From Iris pallida (taxonomy: Eukaryota; Streptophyta; Magnoliopsida; Asparagales; Iridaceae): a DNA stretch of 64,000 bases. The notes below the pieces were generated by a model. It was not told the origin of the DNA and did not search any database. It was given only the letters and a program-made list of their open reading frames with translations. The stretch spans positions 1,056,447 through 1,120,446 of the forward strand of contig JANAVB010009599.1 of NCBI GenBank assembly GCA_029216955.1, given 5' to 3'. The translations under genes and the position numbers were made by a program. Shown in pieces: positions 34,310 through 46,764 of this stretch (the first letter of the stretch is position 1; each line of letters begins with the position of its first letter).

Positions 34310-34690
34310 AATTTAAGTCATAAATGCAAGTCTAAGTCAAACTAGGTTAATCTAGGTCAAACTGAGTCAAACTAGGTCATACTGGTTCATACTAGATCAT
34401 ACCAGGTTACTAGGAGTCAATCCAAGTCAAACTAGGTCAAACAGGGTCAAAGGTTGACTTACAGTTGACTTTTGGTCAACTGGTTAACTGTGGTCAACTC
34501 TGGTCAACTCTAGGTTAACCCTAGATCAAACTAGTCTAATGTTGACCAACTGTTGACTTTTAGTCAACTGGTCAACTCTGGTTTGGTTTCGGTCAAATCT
34601 AGTCACCTACAGGCTAAGGTTGACTCTCGGTTGACTTTTATTGAGTTTTGGTCAAAATGGTCAATCGAAGTCAAAACTAGTCTAGGAGCA
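34310..34690. promoter_or_regulatory. W-box array, D right LTR
   Basis: The second copy of the TTGAC/GTCAA-rich segment, with the same order of boxes as 22195-22545 and a few extra AGGTCAAAC-type units. Confidence 0.65.
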
Positions 34691-36255
34691 CTATATTTGA
34701 TCATTACCAACCAAAGGAACCATGTTCTAACCATATCTTAGACTCTAAACTCAAATACCTTAGTTCTAGGTAAAACCTACATTACCCTTACCAAGGTAAT
34801 CCCGATACCTTGCCCAATACAAAGGAAACCCCGCTAATTCTCAAGATACTAGCCTAGGCTCCCTAGGGTAGTTTGATACTATCCTATCTAAGGGTTACCT
34901 ACCAAGATACATAGGTTTCCTAGATATTTAACCTATCTTAGAACACATGTTGGTTTATTCTTATTACCTTACCATGATATTCTCTAACTTATAGTTAACA
35001 CCCACATACCACACTCACTCATTCCCTCACAACATTGACTCCCATAATACCACACTCATAGGCTCTCACCTATAGGCGTACATATAGGCTAACACCTATA
35101 GGCTACTAGCTATACATATATAGGCTCACACACACACACACGCATAGGCTTATAGGTTCACATATATGTATACACATATGTAGGTTGATATTAGGACAGA
35201 TACAAGGCTGATTTAAGGGCTGTCAATGGGGCCAATACATAGGCTAATACATGGGGGTTTAGTGGACTATTCAGGACAGGTAGAGGCTGGTTACAAGGGG
35301 CTGAATTGGCATGGTTTTAGTGGACTGAAATGGGTACATGTATAGACTGATGTGGGGGTTAATTAAGGAATGTTTTTAGGGCTAAGTTTAGGCTGGTTAG
35401 GGACAGAAATTAGGACTGTTTTAGGGTGCTTGGAAGGGCTAAAATGTAGGCTGTTTGGGACAGCTACATGCTGTTTTAGGGGGCCTAAAATGGGCTGATA
35501 CATGGGGCTTATTTAGGACAGTCAAGGCCGGTTTGTGGGGCTTGTTTAGGGACTGAATTGGACTGATATGTAGACTGAAACATGGGCTAACCTGGGACAG
35601 TTAAGGACAGGTAAAGGGGGACAGCAAATGCTGGTTTAGGGGGCCCAAATATTGGCTGATATGGGGCCTGCAAATGGGGTGGTTTGGGGCTGATTTGTAG
35701 CTGTTGTGGACTGTTAAGGACAGCTATAGGGGCTGTTCTATAGGCTGGTTTATGACAGGTTTTGGGGCTTCTATGGAGGCCTATTTAGGACAGGTTTAGG
35801 GTTGCTAAGGTTGGTATGGGAGGCTGAATTTGGGACTGAACAATAGGGCTAATAAGGGTTGATATGGTTGATCCCCTACTCCCCATAAACTGTATTTAAG
35901 CAGTGTCAAAACTGTTGTTGAAGTAGCAGTTACACAGTCCCCTGTGGGGCTGTCCTGACTCCAGGAATCAGTCCCCTGGGACGGGGACTGATACACCCAT
36001 GCTGCTGTTCACAGCAGGCCTTCCCCATCCCCTCATTCACTCCATCACTCCCCTCTACATCTCTCAATCTCTCACTCACACATACTCTCAAACACCTCTC
36101 TATACACAAACACACACACCCATTCTAACACCATCCAAGCACTCTCTAGATTCCTCTCCCTTGGCCGAATTCCTACACCCCCCTTGAACACAAATGAATA
36201 CACATTATGACACACCAATGAATACATATAAATATATAGACATTAATATATATAA

Positions 36256-36601
<346 letters not shown>

Positions 36602-37533
36602 TGATACAATATAATACATTGAAAACACATTCTCTAGACAACAAAAATCTGAGATTTAAATATCTAATAAATCATTTACACATAGACACAAACACTTGGT
36701 GTCCAAAAATAGGGTTTTCCCACTAGGACACAAAACAACACATAGGACACACCTAGAAGTCTCCAAATGGACACAAAATGGACACAAATGGAGACACAAC
36801 CATAGGAGGCATTCCTATGGGTCCAAAATCATCCTATATGCATGAAGAAATAAAAAGGAGAAGGGATTTATACCTCCCGGTAGATCGAATCTAGGAAAAA
36901 CCCCTTCCGATGTGACCCCGACACGTAGGAATCCCAAATGGACACGAATGAGCTCCGAATCCTCCCAAACTTGGCTAGCTCCCTCCTTAGCTTGAGTAGA
37001 GAAGAATGGAAGAAGGTTGGGTGGAAGAATGGATTGATTTGATGGAGAAAATCTATAGGAACCTCTCTAAAATTTGGGGAAGAACAAGAGAGAGAAAGTG
37101 GAATGAAAAATAAAACAAGCGGCTCACTCCTCTCCCTCTAATTAGGGCCGGCCACTATAGGCTTTGATCCCCCTATTTTGCAATGTCTAAAATACCCCCC
37201 ACTAGCCTATTTAATTAATATTAGAAGAAGGGTTTATGGTTGAGGCTAAATTATTCATTCTAAATCTCTAATCTAACCAAACCCTATCCATAACTAATTA
37301 GTCTAACCACTAACTAAAATTAATATCATGTGGGCCATGGCTAACTAATGTATGGGTCCCACTAGAGTCAAAACTATCCCGGGTCCCCGTTACAAGTCGA
37401 ATTGAGCTGAAATTCGAACCCAACTCAAATAGCCACAAAACAATATCATAAATAATAAAATAAATTTTAAAAATATTCGAAATACAAAATAATAAAAATA
37501 CCACTATTCCTGAAAATTGGGGGTGACAACCGG

Positions 37534-38725
37534 TGACAGGTTCGGGAGTCAATCTGACTCTTTTTCCTATTTTTATCACGACACCCAGCAGTTGTCCTTG
37601 AAGCCTCTTCTGGCTAGATTCCTGATGGTGTGGCTACGAAATTGCGTAGTCTCCGGAGGGGCTGGTTCTATTGAGAGAATCCGCCGTAATTTTATCCTCC
37701 TTGCTGTGAAGCTGGTCTTTGGGATCAGACTAGCTCTTCTCCTAGCCATGGTGTGCAGCATACATCGTGGCCTTCATACTTTTACGTCCAAGGTCATCGC
37801 CCGTGACGCGACGAAGGACTTTGAATGCTTTGAGCTGCCCTATCATTATCTGATGGGGTGGCTGTTGATGCATTGCCGGTCTTTGATGAGGCCTGGCCCC
37901 AAAGATGGCGTAACTGCTGATGACGCTTTCATCTTCCAATATCGCCGCATGCCTTGGGATTACGAGACTATGTGCGCCTGTCGGATGGCGCTGGAGAGAG
38001 TTGACAGATACAATTTTTTCGTGTCTGTTCCTCAATTTATTGCTGAGGAAGTGAGGGCCGTACATCTTGATGGTATTGGGCCTCCTCACTTCTTATCCGA
38101 CAATATTCGTCCCGCCCACCTAGTATACCGCAACCGCAACACTGTCTACTTGGAGCCTTACTTGTCCAGTAGGTTCTCCCAACAGTTTGGGTATAGTCAG
38201 TTATTCTTGGACAGTCCTAGCTCTTGCCTGGGTTTTGAAGGTAGTATCCTTGATGGCATCAGGGCCTGGCACTATTATAATACGGTTCACACTCGTACCA
38301 GCTTCTCAGTTCCTGATGCTGAGGAGTAAGGGGAGATCTTGTATTTGGCGGCTCTATACCATGTCATGGCGAACAAGCCTCCTGTTGATTTTGACCAGAG
38401 TACCAGCTTTATTGTTGGTACTGGCTTGGAGGAGAAGCCCAAGGGCTCCAAGATGAGGAAGAAGAGGGAGAACACGGTTGCTGTGTCGGACTCGGAGTCT
38501 ACCAATACGGACGAAGAGGATGACAAGCATGACCCCGGTAACTCTCTTCCTCCCGCAGAAGGTATGGTGGCGGAACAGCCGCCTGTTGTGCCTGGTCCTT
38601 CACGCAAGCAAAGTAGGCGTGAGTCTGCTGATGGTGGCATAACTTACTTCGTGAAACAGACTGCAGTTAAGCCTCGCGGGCTGCTCATTAGGGAGAGACG
38701 CGAAGATGTTGACGCCATTTCGGAG
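37534..38725 (+). pseudogene. Antisense PMD gene, central part
   Basis: The gene resumes after element D. The segment reads QLSLKPLLARFLMVWLRNCV, IRRNFILLAVKLVFGIRLAL, LAMVCSIHRGLHTFTS and LPYHYLMGWLLMHC. These correspond to the second half of the plant mobile domain (usual blocks: a W-L-S-R-C/F-V line, a long helix ending L-A-x-x-x-L-A-x-I-Y-x-G-L, then F-P-x-H-Y-x-x-x-W-L). A TAA at 38327-38329 breaks the frame, after which it continues with an acidic linker (SDSESTNTDEEDDKHDPGNS). The block ends at a splice donor, TCGGAG|GTGAAT. Confidence 0.65.
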
Positions 38726-38803
38726 GTGAATTGAATTACAACCATCTTCTTTAGCTCTTCTTTTTCCTGAAATATGACCTAATCATTTTTCTTTTCTCTG
38801 TAG
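38726..38803 (+). other. Intron in antisense PMD gene
   Basis: A 78-bp intron with donor GTGAAT, a T-rich 3' end (TTTTCTTTTCTCTGTAG) and no change of phase: the frame that ends ISE before it continues as ASEEGKF after it. It would be removed only from the plus-strand transcript. Confidence 0.6.
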
Positions 38804-39136
38804 GCATCAGAAGAAGGGAAATTTCCAGAGTCGGCTGCTGCCTCTGCGGTCGACCCGACTCTAACTACTCTAATTATAGATATGAGTGCCGAGATTCTTA
38901 CCGCCGGGATTCTTCCAGCGACGGCTGAGGTTCCTTCAGTCGTTGACGTCCCAACCCAAGGCAACGTGGTCTCTGCTGAACCCATCCTCGAGACTGCTGA
39001 ATCTCAGCCGGGTGACGCTGATCCAGTTGTATCTCCTTCCGGGGTGGATGGGGCAGAGGAACCAGCTGTATTCAATTCGGATGTCGCTGGTGAAGAGGCT
39101 ACGACAGCTGTAAGTGAACCTCAGCAACTCCCCCTG
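38804..39136 (+). pseudogene. Antisense PMD gene, Ser/Ala/Pro-rich linker exon
   Basis: Low-complexity acidic exon (AEILTAGILPATAEVPSVVD, ETAESQPGDADP) open throughout. It ends near CCCTG|GTAAGA at 39136; a better-scoring donor GCT|GTAAGT lies at 39109. The following acceptor ATACAG at 39227-39232 gives a phase that does not match either donor, so an indel or another site must be assumed. Confidence 0.45.
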
Positions 39137-39232
39137 GTAAGATAAGCCAAGTCTTGACTAGTGAGAAGGTTTATTTGCTCTATCATCATATCCTTCGGGT
39201 TAAGCTGATTGATGATTGCTTCGGACATACAG

Positions 39233-40335
39233 GTCCTGCTGCTTCACCGCCAACGATGGACATTATCGGGGGAGAGTTCGCTAGAGGGGATCTGGTGGAA
39301 GAGAATATGCCTCCTCCTTCTCCAGCTTACATTGAGGGGCCTCCTGCTGGATCGAGTTCAGGAGAGCAAGCGGCGGAACGGCCGGAGCAGGGAGAACTGG
39401 TCCCTGCACCCTCCTCTGTTCATGTGGCTCCGGAGGTCAACCTCTCCGCCCTGCCTAGTCTCCAGATCCTTCGGGCTGCAGAGGAGGAATTGGCTGCTAT
39501 TCAAGCATCTTTTCGCTCGGAACTAGTTTCCCTTGTGGCAGGGGCATCAAGTTCTGGTGCATCTTCTTCGACACTGCCAGCTACTCTTCCTCTGACGCCA
39601 TCTTCTTCAGAAGTCCTGGATAAATCATCAAAGGATGTGGTTGACAGTTTCTACTGCCATCTGAAGCGAGGGGTTGAGGCTGCCGTGAAGAGGGGGACTT
39701 CTTTTACCTTCGCCCGTCAATGCGCCCGTGGCCAAATTGAACTCCCTAGAACCCTCCCTGGTGGGGCAGGGATAGTTGAGCTCCTGGAGACCAAATTGCT
39801 AGAGGCGGATCAGCTTGTGGCCCAGTTTCAAGTACTGCAGCAAGTTGATCTATCTTCAGCAATAGATTAGGAGCGGGCCTTCCTAATTACTGCCATGGAG
39901 AAGGTAAGGGCTACACGAGAAGCATCCAAGCCAATTATAAAGAAGAACCTCTGCGATCTCTCTCTGTAGTACGATCAGTTGAGCCGTATGGGAGAGGTTT
40001 GCATTGCTCGGAAAGCGGCCGCCTCCCGTGGGATAATTGATACGAGAGTGCAGATCCTCGAGCTTCAGAGGAAATTGACTTTCTTGGAATCTGAAATCGA
40101 GGCCGCCCGCGCGAATAAAGAGCTAATTGTTCAGGAGGCCGACAAGGTCACCCGTACTTCTACTGGCTTAGAGCGTGCTCTGAAGAGGCTTGAAGATGGC
40201 TCGCAGGCTCACGCACATCTGGAGGATGCAAAGCGGTTGACTCAGGAGGCCGAGCGCCAGGACAAGCGGCAATTTGAGCGATCGACGGCCGTGCTGAAGG
40301 ACCGTCTGAGAGAATTATGCATCGCCGAACCATAG
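39233..40335 (+). pseudogene. Antisense PMD gene, C-terminal coiled-coil exon
   Basis: The frame begins with a Pro/Ser-rich segment, then becomes helical and charged: LQILRAAEEELAAIQASFRS, LETKLLEADQLVAQFQVLQQ, TRVQILELQRKLTFLESEIE, SRALKRL-like and DAKRLTQEAERQDKRQFERS. Heptad spacing of Leu suggests a coiled coil over about 200 residues, which could mediate self-association. TAG codons at 39868-39870 and 39967-39969 interrupt it. It ends at 40333-40335, and AATAAATGA at about 40421 could serve polyadenylation. The 3' end of element A's antisense gene (4733-5545) is its counterpart. Confidence 0.6.
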
Positions 40336-41285
40336 TCGGCCTTTTTTCCTTTTTTTTCTTTGTTATTTTCCTTCATTTTAATAGGGATGCGGTCCCTGAA
40401 CATGTAGTACTTTTGTTTTTCAATAAATGACTATGTTTACACCATCTATCATCTATTATACTTGTACCATATTTTTGGTATTATGATGTTTGCCCCACTG
40501 GGGGACTTTTTGTGGACCTATTATCCTTGGCATACCCTGGTTTTAGGTATAGATAATAAGTTTGATAGAGATACCTAGAACGATTCCGTGGTGAGACATA
40601 GAAGTTCTTGGTTTTGGGCGAAAGAATGCCATGGAACAGCTGGGCTCCAAAGGCATGTGATAATGAGAAAAGAGGCACATGTACTAGGGAACCTAGTATA
40701 GCATTTGTGGTCAACTGCGGACATTTGTAGTCAACTGTGGATATTTGTGGTCAACTGTGGACATTCGTGGACAACTGTGGACATTTGTGGGCCTATTATC
40801 CTTGGCGTACACTGGTTTTGGGTACGGATAATAAGTTGAGGAAAAACCAACATACTTACTCAGAGGTAATGAGGACGTGGTAAATATGAGGGTTTCTTCA
40901 ATGGAGTCTTCCTACTCAGAGGTAATGAGGACGTGGTAAATATGAGGGTTTCTTCAATGGAGTCTTCCTACTCAGAGGTAATGAGGACGTGGCAGGAGTG
41001 GAAACCATGAAGGGTACATAGAACAACTCAGAGGTAGTATGGACGCGGAAGTTCTATGTGAGGGGTGGTTTGTTTTTGATGGAAGTGAAACAACTCAGAG
41101 GTGACATCGACGTGGTTGTTTCGGGAAATTTGTGGATCTGTTGCCCTTTTTATGCACTGATAGTGCAGGTAATGGATCATGAAAAAGATGCTATTTTAGG
41201 AAAGAAGTTCAGAGGTATGATCATACATGACTTACTACCCAGAAGATTGCGATATAGATTCATTTAGGATGACCAGAGTGTAAGT
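40336..41285. repeat. Convergent intergenic region of element B
   Basis: It contains two ATTATCC...GGATAAT palindromes (40520-40557 and 40795-40832), a run of GTGGTCAACTGTGGACATTT-type 20-mers (40706-40790), nearly three exact 56-bp tandem units starting CAGAGGTAATGAGGACGTGG (40861, 40917, 40973) and further CAGAGGT copies at about 41030, 41095 and 41210. Element A has the same two classes of motif in the same interval. No open frame is convincing. Confidence 0.65.
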
Positions 41286-41612
41286 TCAACGGTACCTGGG
41301 GGCACATAACTTAATAGTTCTGTTGATTTGGAGGATGTCATTTAGACATAATACTTCTTCAGGAACTTGCCGTTGATAGGCATCATGATCAAGTCTCCGT
41401 TTTGTTTCACGAGGCGGTAAGCACCATTGGAGAATACAGCCTCGTTGACAAATGGGCCTTCGATCCCACTTTGGCTGGAATTTGTCGACGGTTTTGTTAG
41501 TCATAACCATCGGCCTTCGAACGGCCAGAACGAGATCGCCCACTTGGAATGTTCTGAGTTTAACCTTCTTGTTGAAAGCTCCCGAGATGCGTGCTTGATG
41601 CAGCTCGATTCG
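41286..41612 (-). pseudogene. Element B pol C-terminus
   Basis: MGDLVLAVRRPMVMTNKTVD and FQPKW start the segment. After a frameshift it continues as AYRLVKQNGDLIMMPINGKF and LKKYY, the counterpart of the end of element A's pol. It follows the integrase and probably binds nucleic acid, as the C-terminal domain of gypsy integrases does. Confidence 0.65.
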
Positions 41613-42361
41613 CTATTGAGCTAACAGATGCTTCTCATCTAAGGCCTCCAACTCTTGTAGCCGACGACGATAATTATCATCCGTCGTCAATCGATAGGTG
41701 AGGACGACGCGAATTGAGGGGATTTGAGTCTCCAGTGGGAGAACTGCCTCACTCCCATACACCAGAGAGAATAGTGTATTCCCGGTGGCCGTCCAGACAG
41801 TTGTACAGTACGCCATAAGCATTCGCCAAGCTTTTTATTTCAGTCGCGTTTGTTCGAAGATACGAACTTCTTGAGCAGCTTGATTATAGTTTTGTTGAGT
41901 GCTTCTGCCAACCCATTCGCCGCCGGATTATACGGTGTTGAAGCAATATTCTGGATCTGATGTTTGTCGCAAAACCGATAGAAGGCGTGGCTTGCGAACT
42001 GCGGATCGTTGTCATGGATGATCCTTCGAGGCAGTCCGAAGCGATAGATGATGTGATGCTTGAGAAAGCTGATCACATTAGATGTCTTCACTTCTGCAAG
42101 CGGAACAGCTTTCGCCCATTTGGAGAAGTAATCTTTAATTGCCAGTATGAAGCGGTGCCCTCTGGATGAAGGTGGGGTGATTGGGCCAATGATATCCATT
42201 TCCCATGCCTCAAATGGCCAGGATGCCACCGTTGGATGTAGGATTTCAAATGGTTGGTTTATAAAATCTGTATGGACATGACAAGCTTTGCACTTTCTTG
42301 CGTAGACTATTGCATCTTCCACCATCGTAGGCCAGTAGTAGCCCATCCAACGAAGACGATC
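41613..42361 (-). pseudogene. Element B integrase core
   Basis: Catalytic residues are intact by eye: Asp in WEMDIIGP, Asp in RIIHDNDPQF and Glu in NGLAEALNKT, about 35 residues after the second Asp. The zinc-binding Cys pair is present in ARKCKACHVH, with the His part in the preceding frame (AHDGIYGAHQPGPK). A stop at 42362-42364 separates finger and core, and the region after NKRD is broken by a shift near 41830. The protein would join cDNA ends to chromosomal DNA. Confidence 0.75.
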
Positions 42362-43138
42362 TTACAATTTCGGGCCAGGCTGATGGGCCCCGTAGATGCC
42401 GTCATGTGCTTCGCGTACAGCTTCTTTGGCTTCTGTATTGGACAGACACCACAGCAGTAATCCATCGTATGACCGCCGATACAGCATCTTTGTTTCTGTA
42501 TCGTAGAAGAATCTAAGAGAACGTCTTCTAATAGAGGTGGCTTCTTTCGGGTTTTCTGGTAAGATGCCATAAACTGCAAAGTCGATAAATGGGAGCCTCC
42601 AATCCTGTGTCTCGTCGACCGTCAGGGCAGAATAGCTCTCAGCAAATTGGACGGTGTTCTTGGAACAGACCACCTCATGGCCTATTACGTCCACCAAATG
42701 ATGAGTATATTTTGGGACCGCCAGAGAAGTGGCCAGTCCTGCTAAGGCATCGGCTTCAATGTTCCAGAGTCTCAGAATATGTTCTATGAAGAACCCTTTC
42801 AGAGACGTAATGATGATGATTGCTACCTGATGATAGGGGATCATGTCTTCATGACGAACTTCATATGAACCCCGGATCTGATTGACGATTAACTGTGAAT
42901 CGCCATATGCCTCTAGGTACTCTACCCCCAGTACTTTTACAAGTAGGAGGCCGATAACCAAGGCGTTATACTCGGCTACGTTGTTCGAGAAGGGTTCTGT
43001 AAGGAAATATGCCCGTTTGATCACCAAGCCAGAGGGAGAAATCAGTACCACTCCGACCCTAACGACAATGTTGCCCTTGGGCCTGGTTCTTGAAGCACCG
43101 TCGAAGAACATTCGCCAGACGGAATCATCGAAAGCCAT
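42362..43138 (-). pseudogene. Element B second RNase H and linker
   Basis: This is a 258-codon open frame. FFDGASRTRPKGN, NNVAEYNALVIGLLLVK, LEAYGDSQLIVNQIRGSYEV and NIEADALAGLATSLA give the full D-E-D-D set of the second, plant-type RNase H. After it the linker carries the start of the integrase zinc finger. It is the best-preserved copy of this domain in the window, and it supports Tat/Ogre placement. Confidence 0.75.
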
Positions 43139-44653
43139 GTTTGAATTGACAACCTCGTTTGGAATCTCTTTATATATTCTGGTTGACTCCGAACTTGGAT
43201 GGGCTACTAAAAAGTTCGTCCGAGCTTGACCTTTAACAGCCTTTTACGGAACGAAGATCATGTCGTAGGGAGAAAATAATATCGCCTAGTTAGCGAGACG
43301 AGAGCTGAGTGCACCCGGCTTGGTCATGAGGACCCTGAGGGGGTTAACTCGTGATATGACATGGATGGTTTGTCCTGTAACATAGTGTCGTGTCTTCTGG
43401 ATAGCGAACACCAAAACAAGACATTCCTTTTCTACGACGGTGTATCTATGCTCTGGCCCAATCATCATTCGGCTGAGGTAATAGATAGCTTATTCATGCC
43501 CCGCGTCATTGTTTTGTGCTAGCAGAGCACCGAGGGAATGCTCCATCGCTCCCACATAAAACAAAAATGGCTTTCCAGCAACCGGGGCCACCAGAACTGG
43601 AGGATTTGACAGATATTCTTTGATGTTGTCGAACGCGCATTGGCACTCTTCATCCCATACGAATGAGATGCCCTTCTTCATAAGGTGGGTGAATGGTTGA
43701 CACCGCCCGGAGAGGTTAGAGATGAACCTCCTGATGTAAGCTAGCCTCCCTTGAAAGCCTCGGAGTTCGCGAAGATTTCTCGGGGGACCCATCTCCATGA
43801 TTGCCTTCGTCTTCTCCGAATCTATATGAATTCCCTGGGCAGTAATGATAAAACCCAGGAATTTTCCACCAGATATGACCAAGAAGGATTTGGTAGGATT
43901 CATCTTCAAGTTGTGCGCTCGTATTAGGTCAAATACCGTCCTCAGATCCTGCAGATGGTCTCCCTTAGAGCGGCTTTTGACAGCGATGTCATCAACATAA
44001 CACTCCACGATTTTACGCAGGTGATCTCTGAAGATGACACTCATGCCTCTTTGATATGTGGTACTGGTATTTTTTAAAATGAAGGGCATGACTGTGTAAC
44101 AGTACACGCCAATCGGTGTTCGGAATGATGTATGCTTTTCGTCGTCAGGAAACATCTTGATTTGGTCGTATCCTGAGAAGCCATTCATGAATGACATGCG
44201 TTCAAAGCCACATGTGTTGTCGATCATGATATCCGTGATGGGAAGAGGGGACTCATCTTTAGGACATGCTTCATTTAGATTTCGAAAGTCGATGCAAATT
44301 CGAATCTTCCTATTCTTCTTGAGGACTGGTACTATATTGGTGACCCAGTCTGAATATTGTTCCTACCGGATGAAGCCACTGGCTATCAGTTTGTTGACCT
44401 CAGCTTCGATAGAATTCATGATGTCCGGACGGAAACGTCTTTGCTGTTGCTTGACCGGCTTTGCGTCTGGATGAATGTTGAGTTTATGAAGTGCAACCTC
44501 AGGGTTTAGCCCTTGCATGTCTTCATAGCTCCAGGCGAACACGTTAATGTACTCTCTGACGAGTTGCAAAAGTGCCTTCCGCTCTTCGTCTGTCAGGCTT
44601 TTGCTGATGAATATTGGCTTTAGAGAGGACTCATCGCCGAGGTTAACTTGCAT
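43139..44653 (-). pseudogene. Element B reverse transcriptase and first RNase H
   Basis: The open frames 44363-44653 and 43490-44227 cover the polymerase: QQQRRFRPDIMNSIEAEVNK, MSFMNGFSGYDQIKMFPDDE, CYTVMPF and YVDDIAVKS (catalytic Asp pair), then GKFLGFIITAQGIHIDSEKT, RGFQGRLAYIRRFISNLSGR and KPFLFYVGAMEHSLGALLAQ at the start of RNase H. Short shifts and stops separate the blocks near 44230-44360 and 43290-43490. It aligns with 8021-9515 of element A throughout. Confidence 0.8.
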
Positions 44654-45372
44654 AACCTCATCTTCAGTGGGAGGTTCACGGAGTTCAAAGCATTTTTCCC
44701 ACTCTGCATCTAGTTGCTAGACCCAAGGTTCTAACTCGAAAAGTTTGGGTACATCTTCATCTTCTTTGTAGGCATCAGCAAATGCCATATTGACAGACAG
44801 AGCTTGCCTGAATACGTCCCTGATGCTGATATTCGAATCAGAAGTTGGTGATCCGGTTGATTGTGAATGCCAGTCATATTCCTCATCTGAGCTTTCAGGG
44901 GTCGTTACAGGTGTAACATAACCTAGCCCACATCTGGTCTTGTTGTAGTAATCCCATAGTTTTCCAGCCGGGACTGGTAACTGTAAGGGTAACCGCGACC
45001 AGTGCCGTAGTTTAAGCCTGGCTTAGTCTCCAAATCATACCCCTGTTTTTGCATGAGGTTCTTGGATCGGGAGCTATACAGATAAAGGGACAGTCTTCCG
45101 GTGTCGGGTTCGAGATCAACTTCTTATATCCTGAAGGGCTGTGGGTTATTCTTCCGGCCAAAGATGATTGGATGATCCTCTCCTTCGACTATGAAGCAAG
45201 CGTCTTCTACGGGAGTAAGTTGGTTTACGGTGTAGACATTTATCACCTTTGTTTGTAGGTGGGTGCCTATACTGTATTCCATAGCATATATTGTACAAAG
45301 CTTATTAAGCTCGAGGTAGTTCAAAGATAGTCCTTTATTGATGAAGTAAGGTATCTTTTTCGGGGAAATTAC
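44654..45372 (-). pseudogene. Element B pre-reverse-transcriptase spacer, cut by element C
   Basis: Counterpart of 9516-10517 in element A (INKGLSLNYLELNKLCTIYA against LSKCLSLNYSDVYQF). Several stops occur. Homology to A ends within VIS at 45372, exactly where the LTR of element C begins (TGTAGAAGC at 45373), so protease and gag of B must lie on the far side of C, outside the window. Confidence 0.6.
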
Positions 45373-46745
45373 TGTAGAAGCATGGAAAAGAACAAAGAAT
45401 AGCCTATGCGGCTCCAACAGAAGGATCCCCATACGTCTCAGAAAATTCATTAACATCCATGCGGTTCAAAGTCATTTAGAGCCTCATGCGGCTCGGATAG
45501 CTCCATGCGGCTCAGAAAGGAGCCACGTGGCCCTCAACAGTCTCCTCTACAACTGGCCATGAACCAAATCGCCACATTTAATGCCCTGACGGCTGACAAC
45601 CTTGACAGAGTGACAGACCTGACATAAAGTCAAAATAAAGACTGACATGATGGCGTGTGCCTAGGGAAACGAAGAAAATCCTTTCTACAGCCGCCACAAT
45701 CCACCAAATTCCAAAGCTCCCCATGCGGCCAGTATTCTCATGCGGCTCTTATCAATGGGGGCCATCTTCATGCGGCTCACGTCCTGTGAAGCCACCTTAT
45801 GCGGCCAGTATTCTCATGCGGCTCGGATAGAAGGGACCATCTCCGTGCGGCTCAAATGCTGAGATGCCACACTTATGCAGCCTTAACACGTGGCTACGTT
45901 TATGCGGTTCAGCGGGAAACTACTCTCATGCGGCTCAGATTTTATAGGCCATACTCATGCGGCTGTCACCTTCATGTGGCTCTGTCAAGACACTTTTTTC
46001 TTGTAGCCCGCGACTAGGACACGTGGCAGAAGATCAGTTTTTCCCGCTCGCAATATGGTGATAGTAGGACACGCGGTACCAAATCAATCAAGATTTATTC
46101 ATTCAGATTTAGTGCAATTATCAAGATTTATTCAGATCAAGTCAGATTTATTGCAATCAAGTGGAGTGAACACATGGCAGGAGATCCGAACTGACGGTTG
46201 CTTATCACAAAGATTTGTGGTAATCAACATTAATTGCCAACAAAGATTTAATGCAATCCACATTAATTGCCTAGATTTGTTACAATCAGAATTAATGGCC
46301 CAGATTAATTGATCCTTAACCGTTGACTTCTCAAGGAGACAATCATTGGCAAACCCTAATGATCACACCCTACTCCTATAAATAGCAAGGTGCCATTCGC
46401 TTGCAAAGGAGAAGAAAAAGGAGAGAGCGAAAAAAGAGAGAGCATTACAGAGACATCCAGAGATCTAGCAATCGAAGGCGCAAGGGAGTCTCCCCACACG
46501 TCCAAGAGCATTTCTTCACCAGAGCCAAGGCTACGTCCGATCGTCCAAGGAGTAAGGCAGAGCTGCCGTTGCTTTTCTGAGCCTCTACCGTCACCCCCCC
46601 AAAAAAACTAAATAATTGTACTTAGATTGCTGTACCTAGGTTTTCGTCCCTAGGCTTTTTTTGTACGAGCGAGTTTGTATTGTGAAGTAAAAGTCCAGTC
46701 CTCCGATATAATTGTTCTGTTCTTTTATAATCAATGGCAAATACG
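45373..46745 (+). repeat. Element C 5' LTR
   Basis: It begins TGTAGAAGCATGG and ends about 46745 just before the primer site. U3 carries about twenty copies of CATGCGGC(T/C) (45390-45990), the reverse complement of GCCGCATG. The TATA box TATAAATA is at 46377-46384, and a purine-rich transcribed leader follows (GGAGAAGAAAAAGGAGAGAG). The 3' part matches 17097-17420 of B in reverse. Confidence 0.8.
46377..46384 (+). promoter_or_regulatory. TATA box of element C LTR
   Basis: TATAAATA after CACCCTACTCC, at the same LTR position as in element B (17389-17396, minus). Confidence 0.6.
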
Positions 46746-46746
46746 A

Positions 46747-46764
46747 TGGCGACTCTGCAGGGGA
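46747..46764 (+). promoter_or_regulatory. Element C primer-binding site
   Basis: TGGCGACTCTGCAGGGGA lies directly after the LTR. The site is typical of Tat/Ogre elements, for which an arginine tRNA primer has been described. Confidence 0.75.

Noticed and set aside
46390..46611. Short plus frame ESITETSRDLAIEGARESPH in the C LTR
   Set aside because: It lies in the transcribed LTR leader downstream of the TATA box, and element B's LTR does not keep the frame.
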